From NCBI GenBank assembly GCA_051004815.1, contig JBPCJY010000225.1:1-46331 (forward strand): a DNA stretch of 46,331 bases, read 5' to 3'. Position 1 is the stretch's first letter. Each line of letters opens with the position of its first letter. Position numbers and translations under genes: made by a program. This DNA is from JBBQXY01 sp051004815. Its GTDB lineage: Bacteria; Chloroflexota; Ktedonobacteria; Ktedonobacterales; Ktedonobacteraceae. This document shows positions 8,655 through 15,259 of this stretch, piece by piece. The notes beneath the pieces are model-generated. The model was given only the letters and a program-made list of their open reading frames with translations, did no database searches and was not told where the DNA came from.

Positions 8655-8685
8655 TTGTACACTTGTTCTCAAAAAATGGTACAAT
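8655..8685 (+). promoter_or_regulatory. Candidate promoter for the DUF3224 gene
   Basis: TTGTAC (8655-8660), a 19-bp spacer and TACAAT (8680-8685) lie about 68 bp before the ATG at 8753. The -10 is good and the spacer slightly long. Confidence 0.4.
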
Positions 8686-8752
8686 GAACTCGTCTATTGT
8701 GCGATACTTTGATCGCTAGCCCGCGTACTAGCAATACTATGGAGGAACATTT

Positions 8753-9145
8753 ATGATGATACACGCGACAGGAAGCTTCGCGGTGAAAAGCTGGGATGAA
8801 AACCCCTACAGTGAAATCGACGGTCAACCCAAACTCACCCATGCCGACGTGGTCTATACGTACCACGGAGATCTTGAGGGCGAAGGTACCATCACCTATC
8901 TCATGTGCTATTCCGGGAACAACATCGCCTATTTCATCGGCTATGAGCAGGTGACAGGCCGCCTGAATGATCGTTCAGGCAGCTTCGTGTTCCAACACAT
9001 CGGCACATATGAAGGAGGAACCGTCAAAGACGCCGTGACTGTCGTACCCGGTTCCGCAACGGGTGCTTTGAGCGGACTACTCGGTTCAGGTAGTTGTGGC
9101 GGCGATGGAGAAGCCGTTTTCACCCTCGACTATGAACTTGCATAA
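8753..9145 (+). CDS. DUF3224-family protein (small beta-barrel)
   Basis: This 130-residue protein starts at an ATG 5 nt after GGAGGA; a second ATG follows at once and could also serve. It shows the features of DUF3224: the N-terminal Ala-Thr-Gly-x-Phe-x-Val-Lys-Ser-Trp-(D/E)-E-x-P, the Thr-Tyr-x-Gly-Asp-Leu-Glu-Gly-x-Gly turn, the centre Arg-x-Gly-Ser-Phe-Val-Phe-Gln-His-x-Gly-x-Tyr-(E/D)-Gly-Gly, and the Gly-Thr/Ser-Gly-x-Leu ending. The structure is expected to be an allene-oxide-cyclase-like barrel. No enzymatic activity can be assigned. It is separated from its neighbours by its own promoter-like sequence and is a single-gene unit. Confidence 0.85.
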   Translation: MMIHATGSFAVKSWDENPYSEIDGQPKLTHADVVYTYHGDLEGEGTITYLMCYSGNNIAYFIGYEQVTGRLNDRSGSFVFQHIGTYEGGTVKDAVTVVPGSATGALSGLLGSGSCGGDGEAVFTLDYELA

Positions 9146-9208
9146 GCCCGTTTGAACAACAGTGTGCTAGCCATTCGTTCGCCGTCAGGAACAGCGTTCT
9201 GTTGCCGC

Positions 9209-10003
9209 CTATTTAGTAAAGAATTCTACCAGCACCGGAGCAAGGACTTTCGGATCTACATCATGGCTTTGACCTTCCAGAGTGCGAAGTTGCGCATGAG
9301 GCATCGCTTTGCTAAGTGCTCGCGCCGTCTCGTACATAAAAGCGTAGCTCACACTGCCATTCATGACAAGTGTAGGCACGATTACATTTGCTGCTCGTTT
9401 GGAGGGTAACGAGTCGTCTTCGCCTAAAATGGCGGTGTGGTCGTAAGCAAGCGTCGGTGCTATTGCCTCAAACATTGGCCATATCGGTGCATGACGCATC
9501 CCCTCAATTTGGTCTGTCGGTGTCCCGACAAACTTCATAAATAACGCCACGGCATCCCCGCGGCGGTCTGCTGCCAAAAGGTTTGTAAGTTGTTTGATGT
9601 ATTCCTTCCATGCCCGTCTGGCTTCGTCATCATCATTGTAAGGAGCCTCGTACATGGCAAGTTTCTTGACTTTATTACCGCCAAGCTTTACTGCTGCTTC
9701 AAGGGTAAGGGCTGCACCAGAGGAATGACCGTAGAGGTATGCCGACCCGCCAGCTTCCTCAATAAGTGCCTCAATATCCTCCACTTCACGCTCGACTGCA
9801 TAGGGCTTGTTGTCCCCACTGTCGCCTCGCCCTCGACGGTCATAGGTGTATACCGTAAAGTGTGGTGCGAGGAGCTTGGCTAGTTCAGGGAGGGAGCCGA
9901 ATGAACGGTAACATAGTGCGCCGTAGACTAAGATAACCGTTGGCCCCTCACCCTGCTTGTCGTACACGATTTTTGTACCGTCTTTTGAAGTTACTGTATT
10001 CAT
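9209..10003 (-). CDS. Alpha/beta hydrolase
   Basis: The 264-residue protein starts at an ATG preceded by GGGGAT. It shows the alpha/beta-hydrolase order: an oxyanion strand (Val-Ile-Leu-Val-Tyr-Gly-Ala, replacing the usual HGG/HGxP), Tyr-Asp-Arg-Arg-Gly-Arg-Gly-Asp-Ser after strand 4, and the nucleophile elbow Gly-His-Ser-Ser-Gly near residue 93. A late Gly-Gln-Ser-His-Asp gives the catalytic His near 247, and the Asp is probably in the Val-Leu-Val-Met-Asn-Gly segment region. The length fits a simple esterase or haloperoxidase-like member. The substrate cannot be told. It converges with the DUF3224 gene across 63 bp. Confidence 0.85.
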   Translation of the reverse strand: MNTVTSKDGTKIVYDKQGEGPTVILVYGALCYRSFGSLPELAKLLAPHFTVYTYDRRGRGDSGDNKPYAVEREVEDIEALIEEAGGSAYLYGHSSGAALTLEAAVKLGGNKVKKLAMYEAPYNDDDEARRAWKEYIKQLTNLLAADRRGDAVALFMKFVGTPTDQIEGMRHAPIWPMFEAIAPTLAYDHTAILGEDDSLPSKRAANVIVPTLVMNGSVSYAFMYETARALSKAMPHAQLRTLEGQSHDVDPKVLAPVLVEFFTK

Positions 10004-10190
10004 ATATCCCCTTTGTTTTGAGCTGATCTTCTGTCCAAGGAACAGTGTAGCATAGCAGAAGAGACAAAACTTCTCCGATCTTGCTTTTCTTGCACATGCA
10101 CAAAAGGAACAAGCCCATCAGTGTTACGCATTGCCCATAGCCGCTCTGTCTTTGCGACAGCCCTGGCACGGCTACAAAGGATTCTTGCCC

Positions 10191-10220
10191 TTGACATCTC
10201 TCCATAGATTCAGGTAAACT
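10191..10220 (+). promoter_or_regulatory. Promoter candidate for the RIO kinase leader transcript
   Basis: TTGACA (10191-10196), an 18-bp spacer and TAAACT (10215-10220). The same hexamer pair and spacing recur in front of the DeoR gene (33494-33465, minus). It would begin a leader of about 345 nt before the kinase ATG. Confidence 0.5.
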
Positions 10221-10245
10221 CACCATACAATACTTTTTCTGACCC

Positions 10246-10273
10246 GTTCCAGAACGCTCTTTCTTTCTGGAAC
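10246..10273 (+). promoter_or_regulatory. Leader hairpin just ahead of the small ORF
   Basis: GTTCCAGAA (10246-10254) and TTCTGGAAC (10265-10273) form a perfect 9-bp stem with a 10-nt loop. It ends 5 nt before the AAAGGAG ribosome site of the leader ORF, so it could protect the 5' end or modulate leader translation. Confidence 0.45.
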
Positions 10274-10291
10274 ATATGAAAGGAGCGTGCC

Positions 10292-10366
10292 ATGCGACAA
10301 CTCACAGTCCTCACCGCATCATGTCTCCGCGCAGGTCAGAAGCAATCTCACCGGTTCTTCAAGTAA
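10292..10366 (+). CDS. Putative 24-residue leader peptide upstream of the RIO kinase
   Basis: ATG at 10292 is 6 nt after a textbook AAAGGAG (10279-10285), among the best ribosome sites in the window. The frame encodes 24 residues and ends at TAA 10364-10366. The N-terminal half is Leu/Thr/Val-rich, and the C-terminal half is basic with Gln, Lys, His, Arg and a Phe-Phe-Lys end. Two terminator-like hairpins follow (10411-10432 and 10456-10489), and the RIO kinase gene starts 206 nt downstream of the stop. That order matches leader-peptide attenuation. I do not recognise the peptide; no codon is heavily repeated, so ribosome stalling by a drug or a state of translation fits better than amino-acid supply. 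Confidence 0.5.
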   Translation: MRQLTVLTASCLRAGQKQSHRFFK

Positions 10367-10410
10367 CACGACCATAGCTCACCTGAGCTTGCAATAGAAC
10401 CGCGTGTACT

Positions 10411-10439
10411 GGCCGTCCCGCGCTGGATGGCCCTTTTTG
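10411..10439 (+). terminator. First terminator-like hairpin in the RIO kinase leader
   Basis: GGCCGTCC (10411-10418), loop CGCGCT, GGATGGCC (10425-10432) make an 8-bp stem with one G-U pair, followed by CTTTTTG. It lies inside the leader, 132 bp before the kinase start. Confidence 0.55.
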
Positions 10440-10455
10440 TTCTCTACCATTTGTT

Positions 10456-10489
10456 GGGCCGCGAGCATGATGCTTGCGGCCCTTTTTTT
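10456..10489 (+). terminator. Second, strong intrinsic terminator in the RIO kinase leader
   Basis: The arms 10456-10467 and 10471-10482 give a 12-bp GC-rich stem (one G-U) with a TGA loop, followed by seven T residues (10483-10489). It is the clearest intrinsic terminator in the window. It stands between the leader ORF and the kinase gene, not after a gene, so it must be read through or disarmed for kinase expression unless another promoter exists at 10490-10571. Confidence 0.75.
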
Positions 10490-10571
10490 GTCTGTGCGAA
10501 TGGTATCACTCCCATTTTTTATCATCTTGCACACATTCGTTACCTACCATCACAAGGAGCATCAACGTAGC

Positions 10572-11363
10572 ATGTCAAAACGCAAACAGCTTCGCGCAAT
10601 GGACGAACTGGAAGAACAGGAAATACTAACCCAACAGGACCCCGTTCGGGAGACGCTCGATTACTTCTTTGCCGAAGGAATGATTACCGATATCCTCTAT
10701 GAGGTGAAGCGTGGCAAAGAAGCAACCGTCTATTGCTGTCAGGCGCACCCCTCAACCGGCGTGGAGCTACTGGCAGCCAAAGTCTATCGTCCCCGCGACC
10801 ATCGTAGCTTCAAAAATGACGCCATCTATCAAGAGGGGCGCGTCATCACCAACGGACAGTTGCGCCGTGCCGTGCAGAATAAGAGCCGTTTCGGACGGCA
10901 GGTGCAATTTGGCATGTGGGTTAACCACGAGTTCGATGTCCTGACCGCCCTCTATCGTACGGGTGCCGACATCCCAAAACCCATTGCCCGCACCCAGAAC
11001 GCCATCCTCATGCAGTACTTTGGCGACCGCGCACAAGCCGCTCCCTCTCTCCAAAGCAGCGAACTATCCAGGATGGAGGCACACGCTGTTTTCGACAACC
11101 TGTTGCGCAATATCGAACTCTGGTTGGCTCACAACTATGTGCATGGCGACCTCTCCGGCTACAACATTCTTTACTGGCAGGGTCAAGCGAAAATCATCGA
11201 CTTCCCCCAGGCCATCGATCCGCGTTTCAACTCTAACGCCCTCTTCCTGCTCACACGCGATATCGAGAAGGTCTGCCAGTACTTCTCACGCTATGACCTC
11301 CAGTACGATGGAAGACGTATCGCTGAACGCCTCTGGCACAAATTCAGGAATGCACAACTCTAG
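10572..11363 (+). CDS. RIO-type serine protein kinase
   Basis: I choose the ATG at 10572, with AAGGAG 12 nt upstream. The open frame extends to 10404, but that stretch would run through both terminator hairpins. The product has 263 residues. It has a RIO-type nucleotide loop (Gly-Lys-Glu-Ala-Thr-Val-Tyr near 47-53), the lysine in Ala-Ala-Lys-Val-Tyr-Arg near 69, and the RIO-specific Phe-Lys-Asn-Asp segment. The catalytic loop is His-Gly-Asp-Leu-Ser-x-Tyr-Asn near 190, and the metal loop is Ile-Ile-Asp-Phe-Pro-Gln-Ala near 207. RIO kinases act in ribosome maturation in archaea and eukaryotes; bacterial members are little studied. The leader upstream suggests transcription attenuation, which would be apt for a translation-related protein. 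Confidence 0.88.
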   Translation: MSKRKQLRAMDELEEQEILTQQDPVRETLDYFFAEGMITDILYEVKRGKEATVYCCQAHPSTGVELLAAKVYRPRDHRSFKNDAIYQEGRVITNGQLRRAVQNKSRFGRQVQFGMWVNHEFDVLTALYRTGADIPKPIARTQNAILMQYFGDRAQAAPSLQSSELSRMEAHAVFDNLLRNIELWLAHNYVHGDLSGYNILYWQGQAKIIDFPQAIDPRFNSNALFLLTRDIEKVCQYFSRYDLQYDGRRIAERLWHKFRNAQL

Positions 11364-11462
11364 GGCCTATTCGGCAACGCTCTACACTCTCGCCCCCGTG
11401 CGGAACATTCTGCATGGGGACGAACTAATCATCTCATTGCATTTCGTCCAGCTACAGCTCTA

Positions 11463-12935
11463 TCACAGCGACAAAAATCCTAACAAATTCGCAATCGCCC
11501 CCAAACATCCTTTGCGCTCGAAGCCTTCCATTTGATAATCAGCAGTCCTTCTCACAAGGTGTTTCCCATCAGACGCCGATCCCGCCTGAGCCGTTGGTAC
11601 CAATGTCACAGGCAAACCATGTTTTGGGCGCAAAGTAATCAATGCGCTGAGTTCCATAGCATAGTCAGGTGCGATAATAGGCACAAACTTTTGCAGCATC
11701 ATAATCAACAGCAGCTTTGCTTCCAGTTGAGCAAAAGGCATACCAATACAGATGCGTGGGCCACCACCGAAGGGAAAGTAAGACCACGGCGGCACCTGCT
11801 GACCATTAACAGGGTCCCACCGCTCTGGCCGAAAGACAGTAGGGTCGCCCCACACACCAGGCAAGCGGTGAATCACCCACTGACTGGACATGACCATCGT
11901 TCCAGCAGGAAAGTGGACGCCATCCAGGTCAAATGCCTCGATGGCAAAGCGACCAATTGTCCAGGCGGGCGGGTACATACGTATAGACTCGTTCAGCACC
12001 CATTCTGTGTAAGGCATATTTGGCAAATCATCCAGCGTAGGCGTGCGACCTGCCAACACAGTCTCTAGCTCGGCCAGCAGCTTTTCGCGTACCTTGGGAT
12101 TTCTTGAGAGCAGGTAGAAGGTAAACGTCAGCGCATTGGCGGTGGTCTCATGTCCAGCCGCCACGAAGGTCATGATGTGATCACGGATTTGCGTATTGCT
12201 TAAAGCAGCTTCCTCATTCTCGCTAGCGAGCAGCATAGAAAGTACATCGCCAACATCGCGTCCCTCGGCCCGCCGGAGCGCAATCAACTCGTAAATAAAA
12301 GCATCAACCTTCCGTTTTGCCGCCATCCGTTTCCCATAGGTAGTAAAAGGCTGGTCGATGCGCACATTCAAAAAGCCTTCCAAAAGTCCAATAGGGTTGC
12401 CAATCATGTCGGTGAAGGCGCGTCCCAATGCATCAACCTGGTCTGCAAGATCAACATGAAAGAGGCACATCGCCACAATGCGCAGCGTCAACTCTTGCAT
12501 AGCCTTTGCCATATCAAAGCGATCACCACCGTGCCAGCCCTTAAGCATCTCCTGCGTATACCGCGTCATCACATCGGCATAGCCCTCGACACGTTTTTTG
12601 TGAAAAGCGGGCTGCACCAACCGACGTTGCTGACGATGCGCCTCCCCATCAATCGTGAGCAGACCATCGCCAATCAGCTCACGTATGCCAAAAGCAACCT
12701 CGCGACTGGTGAAATTGCGCGGATTCTCGGTCAAAATGTAGCGCACATGCTCAGGCTTGAACAACATCACCACCGGCGTAGTGCCCAAATACACCGTCGC
12801 CATATCGCCATACGTGCGCTGGAGCCACTCCAAATAGCCCAGTTGATCGCGCCGAAACTCAAGCACATTCCCAACATATGGCAGAGGCTTTGGCCCCGCT
12901 GGTAATCTCGTCTGTTCTTTAATACTGGTACTCAT
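11463..12935 (-). CDS. Cytochrome P450 monooxygenase
   Basis: The 490-residue protein starts at an ATG with AGAGAG upstream. All P450 hallmarks are seen: the I-helix Ala-Ala-Gly-His-Glu-Thr-Thr near 263-269, the K-helix Glu-Ser-Ile-Arg near 315, the PERW segment Phe-Arg-Pro-Glu-Arg-Trp near 370, and the heme loop Phe-Gly-Gly-Gly-Pro-Arg-Ile-Cys-Ile-Gly near 390-399, with the Cys as thiolate ligand. The N-terminus lacks a membrane anchor, so it is a soluble bacterial enzyme, though the Leu-Pro-Pro-like opening (Leu-Pro-Ala-Gly-Pro-Lys-Pro-Leu-Pro) and length resemble CYP102/CYP4-like fatty-acid or alkane hydroxylases. No ferredoxin or reductase gene is adjacent. It converges with the RIO kinase gene. 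Confidence 0.95.
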   Translation of the reverse strand: MSTSIKEQTRLPAGPKPLPYVGNVLEFRRDQLGYLEWLQRTYGDMATVYLGTTPVVMLFKPEHVRYILTENPRNFTSREVAFGIRELIGDGLLTIDGEAHRQQRRLVQPAFHKKRVEGYADVMTRYTQEMLKGWHGGDRFDMAKAMQELTLRIVAMCLFHVDLADQVDALGRAFTDMIGNPIGLLEGFLNVRIDQPFTTYGKRMAAKRKVDAFIYELIALRRAEGRDVGDVLSMLLASENEEAALSNTQIRDHIMTFVAAGHETTANALTFTFYLLSRNPKVREKLLAELETVLAGRTPTLDDLPNMPYTEWVLNESIRMYPPAWTIGRFAIEAFDLDGVHFPAGTMVMSSQWVIHRLPGVWGDPTVFRPERWDPVNGQQVPPWSYFPFGGGPRICIGMPFAQLEAKLLLIMMLQKFVPIIAPDYAMELSALITLRPKHGLPVTLVPTAQAGSASDGKHLVRRTADYQMEGFERKGCLGAIANLLGFLSL

Positions 12936-13118
12936 GTATATTGCTCTCTAAACTTGTGTTATCTTCAACTCTACAATCATATCATAAGCCAACGACCAGG
13001 GAAAACTCAATGCTCTTTCAGCAAAAGAGTCGCACAGAGCTACAAAAACGTGTAAAGTTTTGAGAGGCATGTATGACGGCGAAACCCTTTTGTAGACAAA
13101 TATGGAGACAGATCAGTC

Positions 13119-13931
13119 ATGGATGAGATGGATGAGATCGCACAATACCATATCAAGCGGTGGGAAGCTCTGGACGATGCCGATGCCCTCTTTACTCGTC
13201 CCTTCTTCCATCTGACTGCGGCAGAAGCCGCTGAACGACTTGACCCTGAAGGAAGATTGGGCGCACTAGCTGGCAAGAATGTCCTGTGCCTCGCGGGCGG
13301 TGGTGGGAAGCAATCAGCAATGTTTGCGCTATTGGGTGCTCAAGTCACTGTACTTGACCTCTCACAGGAACAACTCCAACGTGATCGCGCAGTTGCCAAA
13401 CACTATTCCCTTTCTATTGATACCGTGCAAGGAGATATGCGTGATCTTTCCTGCCTCCCAAAGGCAGCCTTTGATATCGTGTGGCACCCTTACTCGCTCA
13501 ACTTTGTCCCAGAAACACAGGTCGTATTTCGCCAGGTAGCCCGTGTCCTTCGTCAAGATGGACTCTACTACCTGCACTGTACCAACCCGTTCGCGGTCGG
13601 TATGACAGAGCAAGACTGGAACGGAGAAGGATATGTGCTGAGGTACCCCTATCTGCAAGGAGCCGAGATCACCTATGTTGATCCGCCCTGGGTCTACGAC
13701 CGTACGGAGTCAACTGCTCCAGTCCCAAGACCCAGAGAGTACCGCCATACCTTGAGTACCCTCATGAATGGGCTGATCGAGCAGGGATTCGTCATCCAAC
13801 ATGTATCGGATAGCACAGACATGCATCCGAACCCGAGTGCCGAACCAGGAACCTGGGATCATTTTGTAGCCTACATTCCTCCCTGGTTAGCTATTTGGTC
13901 GAGCTACCGTCCAAGCGCAAATAAGCCATGA
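13119..13931 (+). CDS. Class I SAM-dependent methyltransferase
   Basis: The 270-residue protein begins at an ATG with GGAGA upstream. The first 50 residues are helical and acidic. Motif I (Val-Leu-Cys-Leu-Ala-Gly-Gly-Gly-Gly-Lys near 54-63) is a glycine-rich SAM loop. Strand 2 ends Val-Leu-Asp-Leu-Ser, where the Asp holds the ribose. Gly-Asp-Met-Arg-Asp-Leu (motif III area) and Phe-Asp-Ile-Val-Trp (motif IV) follow, then Leu-Arg-Gln-Asp-Gly-Leu-Tyr-Tyr (post II). This is a small-molecule-type Methyltransf_11/25 fold. A long C-terminal part with many Pro, Tyr and Trp residues may form a lid. The substrate is unknown; it is not in an operon. Confidence 0.88.
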   Translation: MDEMDEIAQYHIKRWEALDDADALFTRPFFHLTAAEAAERLDPEGRLGALAGKNVLCLAGGGGKQSAMFALLGAQVTVLDLSQEQLQRDRAVAKHYSLSIDTVQGDMRDLSCLPKAAFDIVWHPYSLNFVPETQVVFRQVARVLRQDGLYYLHCTNPFAVGMTEQDWNGEGYVLRYPYLQGAEITYVDPPWVYDRTESTAPVPRPREYRHTLSTLMNGLIEQGFVIQHVSDSTDMHPNPSAEPGTWDHFVAYIPPWLAIWSSYRPSANKP

Positions 13932-14002
13932 CACCCAACAAGCCATCCCTCCATCTTACACAGGTAAGTTTTTCGGAAGAGCGGCGATGGTGTGATAACG
14001 TG

Positions 14003-14027
14003 CCACCCTGTCCGGGGGACAGGTAAT
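14003..14027. repeat. Partial copy of the dispersed GGGCCGAT repeat family (CCTGTCC hairpin part)
   Basis: CCTGTCC-GGG-GGACAGG (14007-14023) followed by TAATA matches the centre of the long-form repeat at 15154-15241 and 37100-37187. The GGGCCGAT ends are missing, so this is a fragment or a related hairpin. Confidence 0.5.
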
Positions 14028-14044
14028 AGGGACAAGGGGAGGTA

Positions 14045-14222
14045 CGGGGATGAGTCTTTCACTCGTAGGTTTTTTAGGAAAGGCATCAGCGAGGTGGGAA
14101 CTGTCATTCTGAGCGCCGCGAAGAATCTGCGCGAGGGCCGACGAGAGCTTCTTCGCGGTGCTCAGAATGACAGGCGAGATCGGCGCGTTTCAAAAAACCT
14201 ACGAGTGAAAGCGGGGATGAGT
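14045..14222. mobile_element. 156-bp MITE with 20-bp terminal inverted repeats and 11-bp target duplication
   Basis: CGGGGATGAGT occurs at 14045-14055 and again at 14212-14222. Directly inside lie perfect 20-bp inverted repeats, 14056-14075 and 14192-14211. The 156-bp element has no coding capacity. A second nested palindrome (about 14099-14123 against 14149-14173, 25 bp with one G-U pair) carries the TCATTCTGAGC/GCGAAGAA words common in bacterial intergenic repeats. Duplication length is like that of IS4-type transposases, but no parent is present here, so the family is not assigned. Confidence 0.72.
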
Positions 14223-14311
14223 GAGGGCCTTGTGCTTGTCCGCGTCCAGTGGGAAGGAGCTAGACCCGCCAGGATAAGCACCAAGCTCCTCCATCCACTT
14301 TTCATGGCAGA

Positions 14312-15103
14312 TTAGCGTCTTGACACACGCCTTAAAAGCAGAAACACAAGTACCGCCAACACGCTCACAGCCGTCAGTAGAACGTTGACCCTGCGTCTTC
14401 GCTCTCGTTGCCGAAATCTATTACCGGCAAAGCCAGCTCGCTCGTTCAAATGCGGGAACGGCTTGTCCATCGGCACCGCAACACCAAGAAAAGCGCATAA
14501 CGGCCCCCAACCTTCTTTCACATTATAGACAAGTAGCCTATCGGCTGGCACCAATCGCTTCACTTCCTCGATATGCTGGTCAAAGACTGCTAGCGCATGA
14601 GTTTTATCATCGAAGTTACCCCCGAACGTCTTCTCCCAAATGAGGTTGTTAATCAGCCGCACAACACCCATCCTACCCGCAGGAAATAATCTTCCGATAA
14701 AAAAGGAGCGCACAGGAGCTTTGCGCATCTGTGCGAATCTGCGGCTCGTCTCGTAAATGGTTGCCTGCACGCTCTCGTACCATTTATCAAAGTCACGCAC
14801 CGTCAACAACACCTTTGCTTCAGGATATACCAGCATAAGTTCTTTATAGAACGCGCACCCCGGCCAGTCCACGGTCGCTTGATAGTCCGCCAAAAAAGCC
14901 TCCCAATCAACAACCTCTCCCCTGGTGGCGGCTTCCCACTGGTCGACATCATCAGGGTTGTTAAAGAGCGCAACCATGTGATAGCAAGGAGCAAAGCCCA
15001 GTTCTTCCAGGGCGGTCTTCAAGGACAAGGTTCCCGTTCGCCCGAAACCAGCCCCAATAACCTTCATCCCCCCCTTTTCCCTGGCAATTGGTTGATCCGC
15101 CAT
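14312..15103 (-). CDS. Sulfotransferase-like P-loop protein with C-terminal membrane helix
   Basis: I start it at the ATG at 15103 (AGAAGGAAG upstream), not at the earlier in-frame start that overlaps a repeat; it has 263 residues. Near residues 14-24, Val-Ile-Gly-Ala-Gly-Phe-Gly-Arg-Thr-Gly-Thr is the PAPS-binding loop variant of the Sulfotransfer_4 family. The following Leu-Ser-Leu-Lys-x-Ala-Leu-x-x-Leu-Gly-Phe and Cys-Tyr-His-Met segments are also typical. Val-Leu-Leu-Thr-Val-Arg-Asp near 110-118 matches the 3'-phosphate-binding strand, and Lys-Trp-Tyr-x-Ser-Val follows. The last 25 residues form a hydrophobic helix ending in Arg-Arg, probably a tail anchor. The acceptor substrate is unknown. 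Confidence 0.83.
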   Translation of the reverse strand: MADQPIAREKGGMKVIGAGFGRTGTLSLKTALEELGFAPCYHMVALFNNPDDVDQWEAATRGEVVDWEAFLADYQATVDWPGCAFYKELMLVYPEAKVLLTVRDFDKWYESVQATIYETSRRFAQMRKAPVRSFFIGRLFPAGRMGVVRLINNLIWEKTFGGNFDDKTHALAVFDQHIEEVKRLVPADRLLVYNVKEGWGPLCAFLGVAVPMDKPFPHLNERAGFAGNRFRQRERRRRVNVLLTAVSVLAVLVFLLLRRVSRR

Positions 15104-15153
15104 ATCAAACTTCCTTCTGTGTCCCATCGAGAACGAAATACGCTGGATAGCCC

Positions 15154-15241
15154 GTAGGGGCCGATTTATCGTGCCCATCGCCGCACCCTGTCCGCACCCT
15201 GTCTGGGGGACAGGTAATAACAGGTAATAATCGGCCCGTCC
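15154..15241. repeat. Dispersed palindromic repeat, long form (88 bp)
   Basis: Starts GTAGGGGCCGATTTATCG and ends AATCGGCCCGTCC, so its ends GGGCCGAT/ATCGGCCC are inverted. The middle contains ACCCTGTC twice, a CCTGTC...GACAGG hairpin and two tandem CAGGTAATAA units. The same arrangement recurs at 37100-37187. It sits between the sulfotransferase-like gene start and the E2 stop. Confidence 0.75.
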
Positions 15242-15259
15242 CGGTGCTATATTCCACGA

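Larger units (their letters stand above)
13932..14311. other. 380-bp intergenic region made of repeats
   Basis: Between the methyltransferase stop and the sulfotransferase-like stop (convergent genes). It holds the hairpin fragment at 14003-14027, the MITE at 14045-14222, and an imperfect 10-bp stem GTGCTTGTCC (14232-14241) / GGATAAGCAC (14272-14281). I see no gene in it. Confidence 0.7.

Noticed and set aside
10404..10571. N-terminal extension of the RIO kinase
   Set aside because: It would run through two terminator-like hairpins and gives a Phe/Trp/Leu-rich sequence unlike a RIO N-terminus; the ATG at 10572 has its own AAGGAG.
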